The notes below the pieces were generated by a model. That model had not been told where the DNA came from and made no database searches. It saw nothing but the letters and a program-made list of their open reading frames with translations. A stretch of 64,000 bases of DNA, taken from contig NC_090280.1 in NCBI RefSeq assembly GCF_037392515.1, positions 29,765,118 to 29,829,117 of the forward strand. Direction: 5' to 3'. The position numbers were made by a program, and so were the translations under genes. Shown here one piece after another: positions 55,255 through 64,000 of the stretch (the stretch's first letter is position 1; the number at the start of each line of letters is the position of its first letter). The stretch is from Haliotis asinina. Its lineage: Eukaryota; Mollusca; Gastropoda; Lepetellida; Haliotidae.

Positions 55255-58200
55255 TAATTTCATTTATTATACATTTATTGACGAGTATTTACACAATGGT
55301 GACCACAATAATAAGACAGTGTGTCACATGGCAGTCATGTGATCACAACAGAAATGCGTATCACGTGACGGTCATGTGACTATGAGGAAGACGGAGGATT
55401 ACCCACAATCCCTGGACCCTGATTTCAATGATGGGCTTGACTTCTACTATTGGGCACTGTTTTCAAATCTGAATTACATTCACACTTACACAGTTTGGCT
55501 CCCATTAACATAATGGCAAGCATACACTTGCCTAAGTACTAGAAATATTCATCTGGCAGTTACACTTTCCTACATATAAAAGTTAGAGATTCTAGTTTTT
55601 GTTATTGTATTTTAAATTTTTGTTTGTACCAACTGTTGTATTTTCAACTTTAATCTGTACCGTCTGTTTGACTTTCAACTTTACTTTGTACTTACTGTTT
55701 GATTTTCCAATTTACTTTGTACAACTGTTTCATTTTCCGGTCTATTTGTACCAACTTTTTGATTTTCAAATTTACTTTGAACCAACCGCTGGATTTTGAA
55801 ATTTACTTAGTACCAAATGTTTGATTTTCGAATTTGAAGACAGTCCCACTCACAGATAATTTCTCACAATGGCAAGAGTTGCATCCACAAATTTATTTCA
55901 GTGGTTTTCCAAATACAACATGGCTTACCTTGCATACTAGGTTTAGGCGAAATAGATAATATATTACGAGATTGCTATGTTTGAAATTGCATAGTTTCCT
56001 AATATCATAGACATGTTACAGATGCTAATGCATGAAAACTTCTTTGATAATTCTTCTCAACATTCTCACCTGACACAACCTGCATTTCTTCAAGATAACA
56101 TAATTTACGTTTTTTTTTTCCCATTTAGAACAAAGAGCAAATGAAAATAATAACCATTTATATTTTTCTGTTTATAATAGTAACCAGATATTCTCACTGA
56201 ACCGAAACTGATGACCTTTTTATGTTGAAACATTTAAAAAAGACGTTGTTTTGAAATGTTTTTAGAGAGGATGAGCTACTTTTGGAGAGAACAGAGGCTT
56301 GAACACTCCTGTAAGACCAAGTCATCGATACATCAATGATGGAGGTGCTGTTCATGGAATACTCTGGAAGAGTTCTCTCCCCTTCTGAAGGCTGAAAATG
56401 CTTATAAGACTTCCTTTCGCTTGGTCCAAACAACTGTTTTGAGTGTACGCATCAGGTGTGCATCTCATTAATAGCTCTCTACTTTTTTGTGGATCTATGG
56501 AACTTGGTACGTGAAATGTGCGGCTGCCCTGCCAAGTATTGCAGTAGAGGATAATATCACAATGAGAAGTCTGGGCACCAATGTCCCACAATGTCTTGAA
56601 AATCTGCCTGGTTGAAAACAGGACATATCCCAACCCGTGGACTGGTCCAGTCTAATTTTGGATGTAGACGGTTAGATGTGTCCAATTTTCAAAATGCCCT
56701 TCATCAGAATAAGTCAGATATTTTCAAATATTTCAAAACAGGAGACATCCCATGTTGTACCTTACGTGCAAAGAAACCTGCAAAAAAATCCGAGGTATTT
56801 TGTACCACAGACCTATAATTTCATTAAAAACTAAAAAAAACCCCAGCTTTTATAAAGAATAAATAACTGATTTCAAAATGTGTCTAATAAATGAACATTT
56901 GGTATTTTTGGTATTTTGTCTTGACTTATTGTGCGACACTGGTACCCTACCCATAATGCAACTGTGCTGAGTATTGTCAACATTAGCCAATGATCAATGG
57001 CTTAACAAACACTTGTCATGACAGTGAAATATGCCAGCAGGGGAAATTGAATTTCCACATAGATTACCTCGTAAAACATGAAATACATATTTGAGAATAT
57101 TATTTCTTCTAAAATCCTATAACCAACATCCTGCTTTCATCTTTCATCTGCCCTACACTCATTTGTTTGGACATTCGTGTACTGTTACACCCACGTGTTA
57201 ATAATACTTTAACACCTTGCACTCGCTCTTAACACAACACTTGTTGGTAGCAACACCCATTTAACACTTCGTTCATGCTGATACTGCAGTTTGTCACACC
57301 ATGTTCACAATTACACTCAAGCGTAACTTCAGAACAAAGTATACATGTTTAACACAAATACAAGTTTGTTACACTTGAGGGTAATTTGCTAACATTACAT
57401 CAGAATTGAAATAATTCCATGTATGTCTGTTGTGAGATTTGTTTCCATATTACTGTAACGACCTAGTTACAATGTAACCAGTTATGAACATTTACGCCAC
57501 GTACGACCACTCACTCACTCAATGCTTCCCTATCACTCATCATATGACATACCTACCCAGGAAGTCTACGAACTTGCTTGGTGTAACCTTACCCCTCAAT
57601 TGTGTAACTTTGAATTGAGTAACATCAGCTGACCTTACAGCACTGAAGAAATTCAAATACTTAGTACTACTTTCCAATGAACTACTTGTTCAAATCAGCT
57701 TTTCAATACTTCTGATATAAATTTTATTGTTTCAATTCTGTTTTCAAGTACTGCTTGTTACATTCATCATTAAATTACAGGAATTTGAAGAGTTTGAAAT
57801 TCATCTCGACAGGAAAATAATCCACTTAACAACCCTGAGATAAGTGTTCACTGAACTCCACAACCAGTAAAATCGTAAACCTTGATTACTATTAAGACAA
57901 TTCAATTAATATCTGAGCAGACAATTTATGAAGCATGCTTGAATGGCCAAATGCAGGTTCATGCCAAGCAGTTCCTGGCAGATGGAACCAGGCATTCTCC
58001 TCCCAGATTAAAGGAGCTGTAATACTGATCATCAGATTTACACTATATTGTACATCATGTATTTTAAAACGATGGGAATAAAATCTGTGATGCTAGAAGC
58101 ACTCCTAAAATCCCCTGCAGTGTCAAAAGTACGGTATGGCCAAATTTCCCTTAAAACCAAAGTTCTGTCAAAACATTAAGTTATTTTTCACATTCTTAAA

Positions 58201-59305
58201 AATACCATGACAGTGTTATTATGGCAAAATGAGTATTTGTTACTTTCATGATAGGGAATTTAATGTACGAATTGGCAGTTGCCTAAAAAGCAGACACATG
58301 CAAGAACTGTAAAAAAAGTGCCCTATTTTGAAGAAAATATACAAAATGTCCCATATATTCTGGTCAGACATTGATTTCAAACTCTTCAAACATGACAAGT
58401 AAAGGTGTAAGGTTGTATGCCCACAAATTCAACAGAATTTACATAAGATTCTAATTCTTATGAAACAACAAAAATATAGGCTTAATACTGAGCAACCCTT
58501 ATATACAGTAGTACATAAAAGTCATAATTTAACATATCTTCTCGTTTTGTCTTCTAGATGCTATACAGTTACCCTAAGTTGAGCAATTCTTTTTTTTGAA
58601 ACAATGTTCAAAAAAAATCTGAAAGTGTGTGAATATATCTTTTCGTGACTGAGGTGGCTACAAGCTGCTTCAGCAGCGTCGGTAAATACCGTCTTTAAAC
58701 AACACTGACAACAGGCTGTGTCAGCACACTTTATCCGTTCAGCCTTTAATGCACTTCCAGAGCATGATCTATCCGTCCAGCCTTTAACAGTCCTTCATCT
58801 GTTTGCAAAAGCTGCCAAAAATACTTGCAACGCTGTAAAGTCCTTTCAATACTTATTGCGTGACAGTTTTTAGCATGTCGGTCCCTGAATATAAAACGGC
58901 TAGGATCCATCTTTCAAATAATACAGTGCATTAAGCCAGCCCAAATGCATACAGACTTTCCTTTACAGTAGTCTCTGCTCCACCAGCAAAGCCTGTCACA
59001 TTCTGCCATTTCTCTTCACAGCCTCATTTTGAAAATGGCTTCACAGTTTCCATGGCGACACTCCATGATAAATATCCATTTCGAATCTCAGCAGTTTTGC
59101 ACCAATTTCATTCACTGAAAATACATCTTGTTGGTCACAAGATCTGGACATTCGTCCTATCTGAATGTTCCACATCAAATCTCCTCGAACGTGATTCTGC
59201 TATGCCCCTGTTCAGATAATTTATATGTACAAACAGCTATGTTCAGTTCATATCACTGTGCTTGAATTTCTCGTTATAATCTCAACCCTCACGCACTTCC
59301 TTTCG
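55255..59305 (-). other. Probable 4-kb 3' UTR of the BOC/CDON gene
   Basis: From the stop codon at 59306 down to about 55255 there is no ORF of note and no SINE copy, unlike every other 4-kb part of the window outside the 20-29 kb region. On the minus strand two AATAAA hexamers lie at 55274-55279 and 55263-55268, right where repeats resume. I infer one long 3' UTR; an intermediate poly(A) site is possible. Confidence 0.45.
55600..55838. repeat. 36-37-bp degenerate tandem repeat, about 6 copies
   Basis: Unit like gtttgattttcaaatttact plus ttgtaccaact, diverged. It lies within the presumed 3' UTR. Confidence 0.75.
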
Positions 59306-59427
59306 TCAGAGTGCCCCATTCATATGAGAGTAGTCTGTACACTGTGTGGCACAGTTCGTGAAAGACTGAGACTTCTCAGACGAAAGCGATGGTGACTTGT
59401 TAAACGTTGTGAACTCTATCGTTCCCT
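59306..59427 (-). CDS. BOC: BOC/CDON last coding exon
   Basis: Acceptor tttcag then agggaacgatag; the first two bases complete a Glu codon with the G left by the previous exon. Reads [18 protein letters not shown] and on to DYSHMNGAL with stop TGA at 59306-59308. The Ser-rich end is plausible for a cytoplasmic tail; no PDZ ligand is obvious. Confidence 0.8.
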
Positions 59428-62400
59428 CTGAAATGAACAAAAATACATATATAAATACATTGTTCTTAAAACATTGACGAGACAAGCACTCGGTCTTGCA
59501 ACCCAACTTTGATTGGTTCCTCCTACAAATATAATTATACAACCCAACTCCACAATCATCATCATCCAAATATAATTATACCGCAAACTCTCAAACTCAA
59601 CTCTTGCAATTTTAGTTTTAGGCAAGCATTGGTGAAACTACTACTACGACGACAACGACGACGACAACGACTACGACTACTACTACTGCTACTATTACTA
59701 CTACTACTACTAATTTGTATGGAGCCTATTTTCAACTTTATCCTGCTAATTCATGCTGAAAAGGGAAGAGAAATCATGTATCACATGTTTGTAGAAACTG
59801 GAACGTTTTGGAAGGTGTGCGAGAACATGCAGTTTTAGGTGCAAACATTAAATTGTTCGTCTATACAATCAGTTGTTTAATTGTTTGCACGACAAACATT
59901 CATCTCACCGTTGCTACTCAAGTCTGTATTTGTAGCTTGATCCTTTGTTGTGTGTTCACGGCTGTGCGGCCTCTTGCGACGCCGTTTATGCTTCCCATGA
60001 TTCCCTGAAATATGGTCGCTTGGCGACAGACAGTCCATAGTGTTTCTGGCACTGAATATATTGGGGCTTGTCCCACCATCAAAAGTTCGAAGCTGTCTAT
60101 CATTTGGATAGAAACACTCAACTCCGCCTGGCACATGCATTCTGGGAGATTTTTGACTATTTGTTTCTGTACCAGACATGTCCGCTTCATTGGATGAATG
60201 TCCATGACCTTGGGCTTGCACATGTTGCAAAGAACTTGACCTTTGACCCAGTCGGTACAACACAGCAGGGTCATGAAGTTGTTTTTCTCCGTTTCTTGTG
60301 CCGCCATTTTGGTCCAACAAAGGTTGATCTAAGTACAGAAAAATGCTTGTTACTAAAATCTATATTCTCCCTCTCCATTCCTCTCTCTCCTTAGAATTTG
60401 GAAGAGCATGAATCAAGACTCTATCTTTCTTTCTCATAGCCTAGATGAATGTGAGTTGTCTCCCTTATATCTAAACAAACAGCTATGACAATAGCCAGCT
60501 ATGTGGGATCACAAGTTAAGATAATCTTAGTATATCAGAGGCATCAAACATGTTGTCATGGTAACTAACCTGGGGGAATATCAGCCATACTGAGTTGTCT
60601 CCCTTACATTTTAACAAACAGCTATGACAATAGCCAGCTATGTGGGATCACAAGTTATGATAATCTTAGTATATCAGAGGCATCAAACATGTTGTCATGG
60701 TAACTAACCTGGGGGAATGTCAGCAATACTGAGTTGTCTCCCTTACATTTTAACAGGCAGCTATGACAATAGCCAGCTATGTGGGATCACAAGTTATGAT
60801 AATCTTAGTATTTCAGAGGCATCAAACATGTTGTCATGGTAACTAACCTGGGGGAATGTCAGCAATACTGAGTTGTCTCCCTTACATTTTAACAGGCAGC
60901 TATGACACTAGCCAGCTATGTGGGATCACAAGTTATGATAATCTTAGTATTTCAGAGGCATCAAACATGTTGTCATTGTAACTAACCTGGGGGAATATCA
61001 GCCATACTAAGTTGTCTCCCTTACATTTTAACAGGCAGCTATGACACTAGCCAGCTATGTGGGATCACAAGTTATGATAATCTTAGTATTTCAGAGGCAT
61101 CAAACATGTTGTCATAGTAACTAACCTGGGGGAATATCAGCCATACTGAGTTGTCTCCCTTACATTTTAACAGGCAGCTATGACACTAGCCAGCTATGTG
61201 GGATCACAAGTTATGATAATCTTAGTATTTCAGAGGCATCAAACATGTTGTCATGGTAACTAACCTGGGGGAATATCATCAACGCTTTTTGCTGTGTTGA
61301 TGCTGTTGAAGTTGTTATCACTGGTGCTGTGAGGGCCGCTGTAGTGAGGTATGGACCCATTCGGCACAAGGGTGTGATTCTGCAAGGTTAACAAACAATT
61401 TTCTAAAATCCAGGGGAGGGAGACAAGAAATGGTCTTCACACATTGAACCCATATGGGGAACAGAACACATTTCTTCAGTGTGACAAGCGGATGTTTTAA
61501 CCACAAGGCTACCCCCCACCCAACTATCACAGGGTTAGAACCAAAGAGATAGAATTTTTGTCAGTTTGAAATAAGAAGCAAGTAAAAGATCAATGTTTCA
61601 GGTTCAGAAAACATATTGATCTCTTTCATCTTTGTATGCCACTTACAGGAACACCTCCTTTCACTGCCTGGGAGTTCATCATTTGACACTCCACTTCAGA
61701 TATTGGATTCACGTTGATGTTCATCTTGTTGTTATGATTACTGTTGCCATGGGGGCCGTGTCCGTTGGCAACCAGTCCGTTGAGACCGTTGAGTGGGTAA
61801 CCATTCATGTATTTCTTCCTCATGGACTCACTGTATATTCTCTGAGCTTGATCTTGGTACTTGGAGTGAATCATCCCATTCATGGCTGCAACGGATAGAA
61901 GACACTCTGAATACATGAAGGGTACTTAGCTGTGAAGTTTGTATACATTATGTATACAACCTTAATTGATCACTAATCTACACTACAAAATTGCCATAAT
62001 GTATTCATCATGAATACGAGTTTAGCTGATCATAACTCCCCACCACAAAGTTGCCATTATGCACACATTATGAATACAACCTTAACTGATGTATAATCCA
62101 CACAGAAATGTTGCCATTAGGTGTAAAATATGGATTGTCACCATTCCATTTGTATTGATATTATATTTACACAATATATACAATTTTAGCTGGTATATTT
62201 CAATGTCGACGTTATGTATCCAATACAAGTATACAATCTGACATCACGACCTACCCATCATGCGACGTTGTTGTCGCTGTTTCCACCAGCACATGACAAT
62301 GAACACAAACAAGAGCAACAGCATGACACCAAGGACAATTCCCAGCACCATGTACAGAGTCTCGCTGCTGGACTGGGTGCTGGTCTTATCTGTGGCGATA

Positions 62401-64000
62401 CCATCCCCTCTGTGTGTTGGGTTGCGTGGCTCCTCAACACGTGGCTTGTCCGAGGGTGGCATGTCCACTGTGTTGGTCTTCTCAGGGACTGGCTCGAACG
62501 GGAATACTTTTGGAGGATTGGTCAGAGCTGAAAACAGATATTGTGTGTGAGTCAAGGATACTTTAGGGAAAGGTCTTCTTCAACCATCAACCTAAGGACC
62601 ATGTACTTCAAATCAAAGAGACACTTTACTTGGAGTGTCATTAAGAACAGGGAACATTCCATGGATATTCAAATTCTTTTTCATAATGTAAGCAATGTGT
62701 CTAGCTGCAAATGCTGTTTTTAAGCAAGTGAAGAAAACGGTGTTCGAAGCTACATTACACTATGGTCAATAAGTTCTATATCCATATTGTCAATAATTTC
62801 AATGTCAAACTCAAATAATGTAATTTCATAAAAATATATCATGAAACATGCAACAAAGTGTATGTCCCTAAACAGACTAGAATGATTTCGCTAATCTGGA
62901 AAAAAAAAATATCTGTTGGAACAAGAGATGAAGGAATCAGGATATTGTATTTTCTTCCACCTTCTCAAGAACCGCCATTGACCACACCACAACCTACCCA
63001 AAGTTCTCTTCACAACCGTATTACTGCTGTCGCTGTTCCCAGCAGAGTTGAAACATAGCATACGAATACTGTATTCAGTGTCTGGTTTGAGATAGCCCAA
63101 CACATGTCCACGAACTTTGGTTTCAAGGATTGTTATTTTCTTCCATTGATCTTTTGAGTCGTATGGTTTGTAAAAGATGAAGAATCCCTCAATTGGTGAG
63201 GATTCCGTGAGGATATACTGAAATGAAGAAAAAGAAACAGTAAGATGTGTATTTACTATTAAACACAGACACAAGGTTTAGTAGTTAGTTGGGTTGTTAA
63301 TTCAGTCCTGCGTGCCCCACAACAAACCACATGTGATACATGTGGTTTCACCCTAGGCAAGTTAGCTTCTTCAAATTGTCTCTGTTCACTCAGCAGAAAA
63401 TGGGTACCCAGTGGGACAAGTCATATGATTGTAACCTTCTAGCACCTAACAAACAGCTTGAGTTATCTGGGGTAATAATGTGCTGTACTTCGATAGTTAA
63501 GAGTTTGTTGAAGGGTCTGTTGGTTCAAAGAGCTTGGAGACTCACCTGCCACTTGATGCCGATACCAAAAACATCCTTCCCATGTTCCTTGCTGTGAAGT
63601 GGCATCGCTTCCACAATAGTGGGTTTGTCTACTGGGGGATGGGCCTTGCCTGCGGTAGCAACCTTCATGAAGAAGCGATGAGAGTTCTGACCAACCTCGT
63701 TGTCGTTATTAGAATACACAGCGGCAATACGAAACTTGTAAATTCCTCCTGGAAAACAATCATAATGCATCTGTTAAATTAGCATTATTCCAGTAAAATC
63801 ACGACAGAGGAGACTATACATGAGCTTCACACTTTGATCTTTTGTGGGTAATCATAAAATGGGTCTTCAGCATGATGGGTCAATGCTTTAACCACTAGTT
63901 TACCCCATCGTTTTTGTTTGTTTTAGAAGTGCATACCTGGTTTGAGATTGGACACTTCATACATGGTGGTGTCCTTGTCGATGTCGCGGTCGTCGGTGTG
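59306..64000 (-). CDS. BOC: BOC/CDON-type Hedgehog co-receptor, 3' half (8 exons, 5' end beyond window)
   Basis: Type I membrane proteins of the BOC/CDON (fly Ihog) family bind Hedgehog ligands through fibronectin III (FNIII) domains. Exons in transcript order: 64000(partial)-63937, 63748-63546, 63217-62998, 62527-62255, 61885-61647, 61379-61265, 60328-59909, 59427-59306. All borders are GT/AG and phases agree throughout, giving about 550 residues. Order: end of one FNIII ([15 protein letters not shown]), a second FNIII ([32 protein letters not shown]), a Pro-rich juxtamembrane stretch, a membrane span ([20 protein letters not shown]) with KQRQQRR after it, and a tail of about 300 residues ending HMNGAL. 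The second FNIII matches the membrane-proximal domain that binds Sonic Hedgehog in vertebrates. BOC versus CDON cannot be settled; invertebrates usually have one gene for both. The upstream Ig and FNIII exons lie outside the window. Confidence 0.9.
59640..59715. repeat. (ACG/ACT)n triplet repeat in BOC/CDON intron
   Basis: Imperfect ctactacgacgacaacgacg and ctactactactgct triplets between the last two coding exons. Confidence 0.85.
59909..60328 (-). CDS. BOC: BOC/CDON cytoplasmic-tail exon
   Basis: 140 codons of hydrophilic tail ([20 protein letters not shown] near the start; a basic [17 protein letters not shown] near the end). The acceptor is tacttag. The frame stays open past the donor gtgaga (59908) for 11 more codons to a stop at 59877. 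If the donor is skipped, a tail variant ending CRANN would form. The phase match with the next exon supports splicing. Confidence 0.85.
60453..61275. repeat. 139-bp tandem array in BOC/CDON intron, about 5.9 copies
   Basis: Units start gagttgtctcccttacattt at 60453, 60592, 60731, 60870, 61009 and 61148, exactly 139 bp apart. Each includes aactaacctgggggaata, the complement of the gene's exon end and its donor GTTAGT; the sixth copy is the real donor at 61264. Units differ by only a few substitutions. Confidence 0.95.
61408..61522 (-). mobile_element. SINE-1 copy, antisense, in BOC/CDON intron
   Basis: agggagacaagaaatggtct, tatggggaacagaacacatt and accacaaggctaccccccac; the tail is missing. 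For the host gene, which is on the minus strand, this copy is in sense. Confidence 0.82.
63787..63910 (-). mobile_element. SINE-1 copy, antisense, diverged, in BOC/CDON intron
   Basis: ttccagtaaaatcacgacag, acatgagcttcacactttga and taaccactagtttaccccat; the B box is lost. Confidence 0.75.

Noticed and set aside
59918..60394. Overlapping ORFs of 129 and 108 codons
   Set aside because: They are other frames of the BOC/CDON tail exon.

Overview
The window is eukaryotic nuclear DNA and looks like a gastropod mollusc, most likely an abalone (Haliotis). The reasons are short exons with GT-AG introns, AT-rich intergenic DNA, and dozens of copies of a tRNA-derived SINE that I recognise as typical of abalone sequence. 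The species call rests on memory of that repeat and was not searched. No bacterial operons, CRISPR arrays, rRNA genes or stand-alone tRNA genes were seen.

Three protein-coding genes can be supported. (1) Plus strand, 3038-16927: an RFX4-type winged-helix transcription factor. Nineteen coding exons can be joined with consistent phase and GT/AG borders, from just after the missing start exon to the stop codon (about 760 residues). (2) Minus strand, 34882-32948: an intronless TRIM protein with a RING finger, two B-boxes, a coiled coil and an NHL-type propeller, probably an E3 ubiquitin ligase. (3) Minus strand, from the window edge at 64000 to 59306: the 3' half of a BOC/CDON (Ihog-type) Hedgehog co-receptor. 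It carries two fibronectin III domains, a membrane span and a cytoplasmic tail, followed by a probable 4-kb 3' UTR ending near 55255. RFX4 (cilia and Hedgehog-related transcription in vertebrates) and BOC/CDON (Hedgehog reception) lie within about 45 kb of each other.

Most of the rest is repeat. 1-3037: upstream of RFX4, SINEs and low-complexity DNA. 3-17 kb: RFX4 exons with SINEs and short tandem arrays in the introns. 17-31 kb: intergenic, with a (GATA)n tract, a two-block 40-bp satellite (23.1-25.0 kb), a 64-bp minisatellite, three copies of a small TA-flanked inverted-repeat element, a pogo-like element and a 72-bp repeat. 31-35 kb: a Tc1/mariner transposase relic and the TRIM gene. 35.6-38 kb: triplet repeats and a 24-bp minisatellite rich in TGACGTC. 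38-55 kb: gene-poor, with many SINEs, 33-bp and 32-bp minisatellites and an exact 219-bp tandem duplication. 55-64 kb: the BOC/CDON gene, one of whose introns holds a 139-bp tandem array that copies the gene's own splice donor.

Three dispersed families (called SINE-1, SINE-2 and family 3 here) share a related 3' tail, which suggests one LINE partner mobilised them all. No wholly new enzymatic system was seen. The most unusual items are the tandemly copied splice donor, the shared-tail SINE families and the RFX4 - BOC/CDON linkage.
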